Below are positions 25,960 to 34,000 of a DNA stretch of 64,000 bases, piece after piece (the stretch's first letter is position 1; each line of letters begins with the position of its first letter). This DNA is from an uncultured Bacilli bacterium (lineage in GTDB: Bacteria > Bacillota_I > Bacilli_A > RF39 > UBA660). The notes under the pieces are model-generated. The model saw only the letters and a list, made by a program, of their open reading frames with translations, was not told the origin of the DNA and ran no database searches. Position numbers and translations under genes: made by a program. Location: the NCBI GenBank assembly GCA_934167875.1, contig CAKPMC010000005.1, positions 35,114 through 99,113 on the forward strand, given 5' to 3'.

Positions 25960-26916
25960 ATGAGATTAGCAAGTAAAATAAAAAGAGAATTAAAGAGAAG
26001 CAAAAATATTTTTGTTATGGCTCATAAAAATCTAGATTTAGATGCTCTTGGCGCATGTATTGGTGTATCAGCTATAGCTAGTAATTTTAAGAAACAAAGC
26101 TACATAATAGTTGATGATAAGAAACATGAACCAGCTGTTGGTAGAGTATTAAAAGAAATAACTAATAGTATCAAAATAATATCAAGTAGTGAAATATCTA
26201 AATACCATTATAATAAGAGCATACTAGTAATAGTTGATACTAATAAAAGAGAACTCCTTCAAAATAGTAAAATACTAAAACTATTTAATAAGGTAATTAT
26301 TTTAGACCATCACCAAGAAACTGATCAAACAATCAAAGAAAGTATTCGTATTATTAATGAAAATGCTTCTAGTGCCTGTGAAATAGTTACAAATCTTATA
26401 GATAAATTCAAAGTAAAGATTAGTGCTCAATTAGCCACTTTTATCCTGGCAGGTATTGTATTAGATACTAATAATTTTGTTGTAAAAACGAGTGCCAAAA
26501 CATATAAAGCAGCCTATTATTTAGCAAGCCAAGGAGCAAATCCTAAAAAAGTTCAATATTTCTTGAAACAGGACATTAAAGATTATATAATAAGACAAAA
26601 AGTTATTACTGAAGTAAAAGTAATTAATAACAAATATGCTTTGTCAGTAGCTCCAGAGCAATTAAAATATAAGCGTGAAGAATTAGCTAAGATAGCTGAT
26701 ACTTTACTACAATTTAATAAAATAGAAGCATCATTTGTTATTGGTAATCGTATTGATGGTTGTGTTGGCTTAAGTGCTAGAAGTGATGGAACATTTGATG
26801 TTGGTGCCTTAGCTGAAAAACTAGGTGGTGGTGGTGACAAATATGATGCTGCTGCCCAAATTAATGATAAATCACTAGAAGAGGTATCCAAAGAATTACT
26901 AGAATTATTAGATTAG
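25960..26916 (+). CDS. Stand-alone DHH/DHHA1 phosphodiesterase (GdpP catalytic part)
   Basis: 318 aa. DHH domain with DLDALGACIG, VDTNKRELL and ILDHHQE, then DHHA1 with the C-terminal ARSDGTFDVGALAEKLGGGGDKYDAAAQI. Directly upstream of rplI-dnaB, where B. subtilis has gdpP (yybT), the c-di-AMP phosphodiesterase of about 659 aa. Here the membrane, PAS-like and GGDEF-like parts are absent, and only 97 bp separate it from rpsR. It is likely a cytosolic c-di-AMP or pApA hydrolase; an NrnA-like nanoRNase is the alternative. The ATG at 25960 has a GGAG SD; an upstream in-frame TTG (25948) is less likely. Confidence 0.85.
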   Translation: MRLASKIKRELKRSKNIFVMAHKNLDLDALGACIGVSAIASNFKKQSYIIVDDKKHEPAVGRVLKEITNSIKIISSSEISKYHYNKSILVIVDTNKRELLQNSKILKLFNKVIILDHHQETDQTIKESIRIINENASSACEIVTNLIDKFKVKISAQLATFILAGIVLDTNNFVVKTSAKTYKAAYYLASQGANPKKVQYFLKQDIKDYIIRQKVITEVKVINNKYALSVAPEQLKYKREELAKIADTLLQFNKIEASFVIGNRIDGCVGLSARSDGTFDVGALAEKLGGGGDKYDAAAQINDKSLEEVSKELLELLD

Positions 26917-26926
26917 GAGGAATATT

Positions 26927-27367
26927 ATGAAAGTTATATTTGTAAAAGATCTAAAAAAGCAAGCAAAAAAAGGTGATATTAAAGAAGTAAAGGATGGTTA
27001 TGCTCAAAACTTCTTAATAAAAAATGGTTATGCTATTCAAGTAACTGAAAAAAACATGGAAACAGTAAAAAAAGAAACTGAAGCTAAAAAAGAAGAAGAA
27101 TTAATATTAACTAAAGAAGCTGAACAACTTAAAAAAGAACTAGAAAAGTTAACATTAGTGTTCAAAGTAAAAACAGGCGATAAAGATAAAGTATTTGGAA
27201 GCATAAGTCCTAAACAAATAAAAGAAGAATTATTAAAAAAAGGATATAAAATAGATAAAAAACAAATAGAGTTAGTTACCTCACTTCAATCATTAGGTTT
27301 TCATAAAGTGGTAATAACTTTATATAAGGAAGTAAAAGCTGAATTAAAAGTTCAATTAGTAAAGTAA
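26927..27367 (+). CDS. rplI: 50S ribosomal protein L9
   Basis: 146 aa: MKVIFVKDLKKQAKKGDIKEVKDGYAQNFLIKNGYA (N-domain), a long Lys/Glu helix, C-domain ending with a beta strand. Normal length. Starts 10 nt after the DHH gene; SD AGGAGG. Confidence 0.97.
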   Translation: MKVIFVKDLKKQAKKGDIKEVKDGYAQNFLIKNGYAIQVTEKNMETVKKETEAKKEEELILTKEAEQLKKELEKLTLVFKVKTGDKDKVFGSISPKQIKEELLKKGYKIDKKQIELVTSLQSLGFHKVVITLYKEVKAELKVQLVK

Positions 27368-27380
27368 AGTAGGTGATAAC

Positions 27381-28742
27381 ATGGCAGTAAAAACAATTCC
27401 CAACGATATTGTAGCAGAACAATCTGTGTTAGGTGCAATGTTTTTATCTCCATTAGCAATTGAAAAAGCTACGGATAAACTATTTGCCAAGTCATTTTAT
27501 CTAGATAAGCATCAAATAATTTTTCAAGCTATTGTAGATTTACACGACAAAAAAGTACCAATAGATATAACCACCATTACAGCAGAACTAAATCAAACTA
27601 ATAAATTAAATGATGTTGGTGGAGTTGAATATTTAACTGAGTTAATAAATATGGTACCAACAGCAGCTAATGTAGAATACTATATTAAAATAGTAGAAGA
27701 TAATTATATGCTAAGAAGTGTAATTGATACATCAACAGAAATAGCTACTCTAGCTTACGAACATGATGGAGAAGTATCTGATATATTAGACCAAGTTGAG
27801 AGTAAAATCGTTGGTATCATTAGAAATAGACGTTCATCAGAGTTTAAATCAATTCAAGAAATTTTAAATGAAGTTCAAACTAATTTAGAAAAATTAGCTA
27901 CATCTAAAGGAGAAATAACTGGAATTCCAACAGGATGGTATGAATTAGATAAACTAACATCAGGTCTACATGAAAATCAATTAATAATACTAGCAGCTCG
28001 TCCAGCCATGGGTAAAACTGCTTTTGCTCTTAATTTAGCTACCTATGTAACTACTCATACTGATAAAACAGTAGCTATCTTTTCACTAGAAATGGGTGCT
28101 GAACAGTTAGCAGCCCGTATGATTTCTTCACTTGGTCAAATAGAAGGAACTAAATTAACTAGTGGTAATATAGTAAATGAAGATTGGAAAAGAATTACAG
28201 AAGCTAAAAGCCAACTAGCCGGAGCTAAATTATTTATATCAGACGATGCTGGTGTAACTGTTGGTGACATAAAATCTAAATGTCGTCGTTTAGCAACTGG
28301 TGAAAGTGGATTGGATTTAGTAATAATTGACCACTTGCAGTTATTAACTATGGGTGGTAATTATGGAAATAATCGTCAAGCTGAAATAACAGATATTTCT
28401 AGAAGCTTAAAGAAAATGGCCATGGAATTAAAAGTTCCTGTAATTGCTTTAGCACAGTTATCTCGTGGCGTTGAACAAAGAGAAGATAAAAGACCTAAGA
28501 TGAGCGATTTACGTGAATCAGGATCAATTGAACAAGATGCTGATATTGTAGCACTATTATATAGAGATGACTATTATCAAACAGCTAAAGAAATAGGCGA
28601 AGCCCCTGATCCAAGCCTAAGTGAACTAATAATTGGAAAACATCGTAATGGTCCAACTGGTAAAATAGATTTATTATTTAGAAAAAGTACCAGTACTTTC
28701 TTAAATTTTATAAAAGATAATAAGGGTGAAAATAATGAATAA
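27381..28742 (+). CDS. dnaB: Replicative DNA helicase DnaB
   Basis: Hexameric fork helicase (called DnaC in B. subtilis). 453 aa. N-terminal DnaG-interaction domain (PNDIVAEQSVLGAMFLS), RecA-like domain with AARPAMGKTAFALNLA, IFSLEMGAEQLAARM, VIIDHLQLLTM, LAQLSRGVEQR, GKHRNGPTG. SD AGGTGAT. Its end overlaps the next gene by 8 nt. Confidence 0.97.
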   Translation: MAVKTIPNDIVAEQSVLGAMFLSPLAIEKATDKLFAKSFYLDKHQIIFQAIVDLHDKKVPIDITTITAELNQTNKLNDVGGVEYLTELINMVPTAANVEYYIKIVEDNYMLRSVIDTSTEIATLAYEHDGEVSDILDQVESKIVGIIRNRRSSEFKSIQEILNEVQTNLEKLATSKGEITGIPTGWYELDKLTSGLHENQLIILAARPAMGKTAFALNLATYVTTHTDKTVAIFSLEMGAEQLAARMISSLGQIEGTKLTSGNIVNEDWKRITEAKSQLAGAKLFISDDAGVTVGDIKSKCRRLATGESGLDLVIIDHLQLLTMGGNYGNNRQAEITDISRSLKKMAMELKVPVIALAQLSRGVEQREDKRPKMSDLRESGSIEQDADIVALLYRDDYYQTAKEIGEAPDPSLSELIIGKHRNGPTGKIDLLFRKSTSTFLNFIKDNKGENNE

Positions 28743-30276
28743 GAAACAATTTATAATAACAGTAATTGCTTTTATAGTATCATGTCTTATTCTATTGATA
28801 GGTAGTAATCCCAATACACTTTCAGCTAAAATATTAGGATTCACAGAAAATAGAAATAATCCAAGGCAGTTATATAGAGTTTATCTTGCAGGAAAATCAA
28901 TTGGCGTTATAGAATCTAAAAAAGAATTGGAAGACTACATTGATAATAAGCAGCAGTTATTAAAAGAAAAATATCAAGTAAATAAAGTTTATGCACCCAA
29001 TGATTTAGACATTGTAAAAGAAATAACTTATAATGAAAAGATATCAACAGTAGAAGAAACCTACAATAAAATAGAAAAAATAATGGGTGAATCATCATTT
29101 ACAATTGATGGTTACAGAATAAAAATAAATAGTATTGAAAAAACAACCGAAGATGGAAATATAAAAACAGATGATATCACTATTTATGTATTAGATAAAA
29201 ATATTTTTACTAATTCTGTTAATAGAACTATCACTGCTTTTGTTGATAAAGATACCTATAATAATTATATAAATAATACCCAAGCAGAAATCAAAGAAAA
29301 TGACACAGGTATGATTATAGAAAATTTATATATAAAAAATAAAATTTCTATAAGCAAGGAGCATATCCCAGCAGGTGCTAATATTTATCTAAGTGAAGAT
29401 GAACTAAGCAAGTTTTTACTATTTGGAACAATAGAAGATCAAGAAACTTATATTGTACAAGCTGGAGATACAATAGAGGATATATCTAATGCCAATAAAT
29501 TGTCTACAGAGGAATTTTTAATAGCTAATAATAGTTTAAAATCAGCTCAAGATCTATTATATCCAGGACAAGTAGTAAAACTAGGTTTAATTTCACCACA
29601 ATTTGATTTGGCAGAAGTTCAACATGTTGTATCAAAAGAAGTTAAAAAAATGGAAGTTATTTATAAAGATGATAATACACAATATGTTGGAACAGAAAAA
29701 GTAGAACAAGATGGTCAAGATGGTTTGGTACTGGTAACTAAAAAAGTTAATTTAGTAAATGGTGAAATTCAAGACACATTACCAGTAGAAGAAGTTGAAT
29801 TATCACCAGCAATAAATAAAATTATCATAAGAGGAACTAAACGTTATGAAGTAACACACTGGGGATATGATCCTGATGTTCCGGTATCAGTTGGTAGCTG
29901 GGTTTGGCCTACAAGATCTACTACTATTAATAGCCCATTCTCATGGCGTTGGGGGAAACATCATGATGGTGTAGATATTGGGGGTAGTTATGGCGATGCA
30001 ATAAAAGCAGCCAACAATGGTATAGTTGTAGAATCATCATATAATAATTATAACGGTAATTATATTTTTATAAAACATAGTAATGGTTATTATACTGCTT
30101 ATGCTCATATGTCATCCAGAAGTAAACAAGTAGGTGACGTTGTCATGGCAGGAGATCAAATAGGTGCAATGGGTAAAACTGGATTTGCTACTGGCGTACA
30201 TTTACATTTTGGATTATATAGAGGATATCCTTTCCGTTCAGGAAGTCAAGCAGTAAATCCATATATCTTCTACTAA
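28735..30276 (+). CDS. Secreted M23 metallopeptidase with LysM and G5 domains
   Basis: Cell-wall endopeptidase of the lysostaphin type. 513 aa. Membrane anchor or signal near residues 7-24 (ITVIAFIVSCLILLIGS), long N-terminal region, LysM around 237-285 (YIVQAGDTIEDISNANKLS), G5-type domain around 295-370, M23 domain with zinc ligands in KHHDGVDIG and HLHFGLYRG and the catalytic His in YAHMSS. All ligands are present, so it should be active. Start at the ATG at 28735 inside the dnaB end. Same operon as yycJ and rlmH. Confidence 0.92.
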   Translation: MNKKQFIITVIAFIVSCLILLIGSNPNTLSAKILGFTENRNNPRQLYRVYLAGKSIGVIESKKELEDYIDNKQQLLKEKYQVNKVYAPNDLDIVKEITYNEKISTVEETYNKIEKIMGESSFTIDGYRIKINSIEKTTEDGNIKTDDITIYVLDKNIFTNSVNRTITAFVDKDTYNNYINNTQAEIKENDTGMIIENLYIKNKISISKEHIPAGANIYLSEDELSKFLLFGTIEDQETYIVQAGDTIEDISNANKLSTEEFLIANNSLKSAQDLLYPGQVVKLGLISPQFDLAEVQHVVSKEVKKMEVIYKDDNTQYVGTEKVEQDGQDGLVLVTKKVNLVNGEIQDTLPVEEVELSPAINKIIIRGTKRYEVTHWGYDPDVPVSVGSWVWPTRSTTINSPFSWRWGKHHDGVDIGGSYGDAIKAANNGIVVESSYNNYNGNYIFIKHSNGYYTAYAHMSSRSKQVGDVVMAGDQIGAMGKTGFATGVHLHFGLYRGYPFRSGSQAVNPYIFY

Positions 30277-31034
30277 TGAAAGTAAAAGTAATAGCTAGCG
30301 GTTCTAAAGGTAACTGCACTCTAATTCAAACTAATAAAATAAAAATTCTTATAGATATCGGAATAGGTTATCAGCAATTAGCTAGTGAATTAGAAAAAAT
30401 AAATCTAGAACCGCAAAATATAGATGCAATCCTAATAACTCATACCCATAGTGATCACATAAAAGGTTTACCAACCCTAGTAAAAAAGACTAATTTAAAA
30501 GTTTATATGCTAGAAGAAATGGAACCTGAATTAATTAAAAAAATACCAGAAAATAATCTTCATTTATATAGTAATCCCTTGATGTTAGAAGATTTAACTA
30601 TTAACTTAATCCGAATATCCCATGATGTTGCAGGGGTAGGATTTATAATAGAACATAACGGTCATTCTTTAGTATATATTACTGATACCGGATATATTAA
30701 TCGTAAATATATACCATTAATGAAAAATAAAGACTTGTATATAATAGAAAGTAACCATGATGAAGAAATGGTAATGGAAGGGCCTTATCCTTATATATTA
30801 AAACAAAGAGTTCTAAGTGATAAGGGCCATCTTTCTAACCATACAACAGCAGAATATTTATTAGAAACTGTAGGTAATAATACTAAACAAATCATCCTTG
30901 CTCACATTAGTGAAAACAATAATACTGAAGAACTAGCTTTAAATACTACCAAAGATTTACTTGCCGAAAATAATATTTACAAGCCAATTATCTTAGCTAA
31001 ACAATATGAACCACTTGATGAAATAGAGGTCTAA
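30276..31034 (+). CDS. yycJ: Metallo-beta-lactamase-fold hydrolase YycJ/WalJ
   Basis: 252 aa. HTHSDHIKGLP is the HxHxDH metal site; also SHDVAG, TDTGYI and ILAHIS. WalJ in B. subtilis links cell-wall and DNA metabolism and follows walRKHI. Here walRKHI are absent but yycJ-rlmH adjacency is kept. Stop/start overlap TAATG with the upstream gene. Confidence 0.92.
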   Translation: MKVKVIASGSKGNCTLIQTNKIKILIDIGIGYQQLASELEKINLEPQNIDAILITHTHSDHIKGLPTLVKKTNLKVYMLEEMEPELIKKIPENNLHLYSNPLMLEDLTINLIRISHDVAGVGFIIEHNGHSLVYITDTGYINRKYIPLMKNKDLYIIESNHDEEMVMEGPYPYILKQRVLSDKGHLSNHTTAEYLLETVGNNTKQIILAHISENNNTEELALNTTKDLLAENNIYKPIILAKQYEPLDEIEV

Positions 31035-31035
31035 T

Positions 31036-31491
31036 ATGATAAAAATAATATGCATAGGTAAATTGAAAGAAAATTATCTAAAAGATGCAGAACAGGAATA
31101 TCTAAAAAGATTAAAAAAATATACAAATATTGAACTAATAGAACTACAAGATTCTAATATAGATGTTGAAACTATAGCTTTAGAAAAAGAAAAAGAATTA
31201 ATTGAAAAACATCTTAACAGTAAAGACTATTTAATTACTTTAGAAATAGAAGGAAAAGAATTATCATCACCTGAATTAGCTGATAAAATAGATAAAACTT
31301 TAATTACTAACAGTAATATAACATTTTTAATAGGTGGTTCATATGGAATTCATCCAGATATAAAAGCTAAATCAAACTTCAAGTTATCATTTTCTAAGAT
31401 GACTTTTCCTCATCAGTTATTTAGAATTTTACTATTAGAACAGTTATTTCGTAGTTATAAAATATTGAATAATGAAAAGTATCATAAGTAA
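31036..31491 (+). CDS. rlmH: 23S rRNA pseudouridine-1915 N3-methyltransferase RlmH
   Basis: SPOUT methyltransferase, 151 aa. MIKIICIGKLKENYLKDAEQEYLKRL, then FLIGGSYGIHPD and the C-terminal LSFSKMTFPHQLFRILLLEQLFRSYKI. One nucleotide after the yycJ stop. Confidence 0.97.
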   Translation: MIKIICIGKLKENYLKDAEQEYLKRLKKYTNIELIELQDSNIDVETIALEKEKELIEKHLNSKDYLITLEIEGKELSSPELADKIDKTLITNSNITFLIGGSYGIHPDIKAKSNFKLSFSKMTFPHQLFRILLLEQLFRSYKILNNEKYHK

Positions 31492-31506
31492 TATGGTACT
31501 TTTTTC
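31474..31506 (+). terminator. Intrinsic terminator after rlmH
   Basis: AAAAGTA / TACTTTT arms around the stop codon, T-run tail; ends the dnaB to rlmH unit. Confidence 0.7.
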
Positions 31507-31568
31507 TTACTGTTTTGTCATAAAATACTTATTAATAATAGTGTATAATAAAAGAAGGAGGAAAAACT

Positions 31569-32246
31569 ATGAAAATACTTATGATTGAAGATGATGAAGC
31601 AATTCGTACTGGCTTAAAGTATTACTTAGAACAAGAAAACTTTGAAGTAATAGAAACAGATAATGGTAAAGATGCCTTAAAATATTATCAAGACAATAAT
31701 ATTTCAATCTGCCTACTAGATATAAATTTACCAGATTATAACGGTTTTGACTTGTTTAAAGCTATGAAAAAAATAAAGGATATTCCTATTATTTTTCTAA
31801 CAGCAAACGATTTAGAAACATCAATCGTTATGGGCTTAGACATGGGCGCTGATGATTATGTAACTAAACCTTTTAAAGCTAGAGAATTAATTTCCAGAAT
31901 AAATAATGCCTTAAGGAAAAAAGGTAAAGAAACTAATATTATTCATTTTAAGAATATAACGGTAGATTTAAATGGTGCTAGAGTTTTAAAAGATAATAAG
32001 GATGTTTTTCTAACAGCACTAGAATATAAAATAGTCTTAACTTTCTTTCTAAATCCTAATGTCGTTTTCACTAGAGAAAAAATATTAGCAGATATTTGGG
32101 ATGTCAATGAAGAATATGTAAATGATAATACTTTAACTGTTTATATTAAAAGAATAAGAGAAAAATTAGAAGAAGATCCTACTGATCCTAAAATAATAAT
32201 AACAGTAAGAGGTTTAGGATATAAACTAGGTGATGATAATGTTTAG
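31569..32246 (+). CDS. OmpR-family response regulator
   Basis: 225 aa. Receiver domain with EDDE, phospho-acceptor Asp51 (CLLDINLPDYNG) and FLTANDLE, then a winged-helix output domain (residues about 130-225, TVYIKRIREKLE, RGLGYKL). Not WalR despite the nearby yycJ-rlmH; the neighbours point to an antimicrobial-peptide (Bce/Vnc-like) module. TATAAT at 31544-31549 and SD GGAGG. Confidence 0.92.
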   Translation: MKILMIEDDEAIRTGLKYYLEQENFEVIETDNGKDALKYYQDNNISICLLDINLPDYNGFDLFKAMKKIKDIPIIFLTANDLETSIVMGLDMGADDYVTKPFKARELISRINNALRKKGKETNIIHFKNITVDLNGARVLKDNKDVFLTALEYKIVLTFFLNPNVVFTREKILADIWDVNEEYVNDNTLTVYIKRIREKLEEDPTDPKIIITVRGLGYKLGDDNV

Positions 32247-33243
32247 AGATAATCAAAATAAAAAGTTACTTACTTTTCAGTTAATAATTGTTTTTATAAG
32301 TATTATTTTAGTAAAAGTATTATCACTACCAACTAAAACTCTATTACTACTTACTTCATCTCTACTAATTAGTTATATAGTTACTTGGATATATTTATAT
32401 AAACAATCAAATAGAATTAAAAATTTATCTAAGTATATGAATAATATTTTAAATAATAATTACTCATTAGATATTAGAGAATATGAAGAAGGCGATTTAA
32501 GTAATTTAAAAAATGATATTTATAAAATGACTGTTAAACTAAAAGAACAATCAGACTTAAGTCAAAAAGATAAAAAATATTTAGAAGAAATATTATCTGA
32601 TATTTCTCATCAATTAAAAACACCTCTTACTAGTATGTATGTAATAAATGATGTCTTAATATCCGATAAGAAAATAACCCCTGAAAAGAAACAAGAATTC
32701 TTAATTAAGAATCGTAGGGAACTAGAAAGAATTGAATGGTTAGTAACAACACTTTTAAAAATGTCACGTTTAGATAGTGGTAGTGAGCAGATAAAAACAA
32801 CTAGTATCAGCCTAAAAACTCTATTTAAAAGAGTGCTGGAACCATTAGAAATACCTATTGAATTAAAAAGCCAAAACTTAGTCTTAGAGTATGATCCTGA
32901 AATTATTGTTAATATTGATTTAAATTGGACTACTGAAGCTTTTATAAATATTTTAAAAAATGCCCATGAACATACCAAAGAAAATGGAACTATTATTATT
33001 CGTAGTAACGATACTCCAATTTATACTGAAATTGAAATAATTGATAATGGCGAAGGAATTGATCCAAAGGATTTACCTCATATTTTTGAACGCTTTTATA
33101 AAGGGAAAAGTAATAAAGAAAGCATTGGTATAGGATTAAACATGGCTAAAAAAGTAATTAATTTAGAAAAAGGTGATATTAAAGCTACCTCTACTAAAGA
33201 AGGAACAACTTTCAATATTAAGTTCTATAAACAAAATATATAG
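32239..33243 (+). CDS. Intramembrane-sensing histidine kinase
   Basis: 334 aa. Two membrane helices (about 12-30 and 35-54) joined by only a few residues, so no external sensor domain. HisKA with His124 (DISHQLKTPLTSMY), N-box NAHEHT, DNGEGIDPKDLPHIFERFY, GIGLNMAKK. This layout is typical of kinases that sense through a partner ABC transporter. ATG at 32239 (SD AGGTGAT) overlaps the regulator. Confidence 0.9.
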   Translation: MFRDNQNKKLLTFQLIIVFISIILVKVLSLPTKTLLLLTSSLLISYIVTWIYLYKQSNRIKNLSKYMNNILNNNYSLDIREYEEGDLSNLKNDIYKMTVKLKEQSDLSQKDKKYLEEILSDISHQLKTPLTSMYVINDVLISDKKITPEKKQEFLIKNRRELERIEWLVTTLLKMSRLDSGSEQIKTTSISLKTLFKRVLEPLEIPIELKSQNLVLEYDPEIIVNIDLNWTTEAFINILKNAHEHTKENGTIIIRSNDTPIYTEIEIIDNGEGIDPKDLPHIFERFYKGKSNKESIGIGLNMAKKVINLEKGDIKATSTKEGTTFNIKFYKQNI

Positions 33244-33297
33244 TGACTAATTTGTAAGAAAAAAAGTCACTTATTAGTAATAGATAATAACTATACT
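33242..33297 (+). promoter_or_regulatory. Inverted repeat and promoter before the ABC transporter
   Basis: AGTGACT (33242-33248) and AGTCACT (33265-33271) are perfect 7-bp inverted arms; TATACT (33292-33297) is the likely -10 with no good -35. Fits a response-regulator operator for inducible transporter expression. Confidence 0.45.
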
Positions 33298-33318
33298 TAA
33301 TGGTGCAAGGAGGAAATT

Positions 33319-33999
33319 ATGGAAATTTTAAAAGTTAAAAACTTATGTAAAACATATGGAAAAGGTAATACTTTAGTAAAAGCTTTAGATAATGTTAGTT
33401 TTTCCGTAGAGAAAGGAGAATTTGTAGCTATAGTTGGTTCATCAGGAAGTGGAAAAAGTACATTACTTCACTTACTTGGTGGTGTAGATCATCCAACTAG
33501 TGGTGAAATTATTATTGATGGAGAAAATGTTTATAAGCTAAATGAAAATAACTTAGCTATTTTTAGAAGAAGACAAGTAGGATTAATTTATCAGTTTTAT
33601 AACTTAATACCTATATTAAATGTTGAAGAAAATATAACTTTACCAATTCTTTTAGATGGTAGAACTCCTGATAAGGATTATTTAAAGGAATTAATAGATA
33701 TACTCGGCTTAAAAAATAGAATCAATCATTTACCAAATGAATTATCAGGAGGACAACAACAACGTGTATCTATAGGTAGAGCATTAATGAATAGACCAGC
33801 TTTACTTCTAGCTGATGAACCAACTGGTAACCTAGATTCTAAAGCTAGTCATGATATCATTGAATTATTAAAAATGTCTAACGAGAAATATAAGCAAACA
33901 ATTATTATGATTACTCATGATTATAACTTAGCCTTAAATGCTGATCGTATCATTACTATTGAAGATGGAAAAATAGTATCAGATGAGAAGGTAAAATAA
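33319..33999 (+). CDS. ABC transporter ATP-binding protein (MacB/BceA type)
   Basis: 226 aa. Walker A GSSGSGKSTLLHLLGG, Q-loop YQFYNLIP, signature LSGGQQQRVSIGRAL, Walker B LLLADEPTGNLDS, H-loop ITHD. The type that works with FtsX-like permeases in peptide resistance or lipoprotein handling. SD AGGAGG; 1 nt from the permease. Confidence 0.95.
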   Translation: MEILKVKNLCKTYGKGNTLVKALDNVSFSVEKGEFVAIVGSSGSGKSTLLHLLGGVDHPTSGEIIIDGENVYKLNENNLAIFRRRQVGLIYQFYNLIPILNVEENITLPILLDGRTPDKDYLKELIDILGLKNRINHLPNELSGGQQQRVSIGRALMNRPALLLADEPTGNLDSKASHDIIELLKMSNEKYKQTIIMITHDYNLALNADRIITIEDGKIVSDEKVK

Positions 34000-34000
34000 T

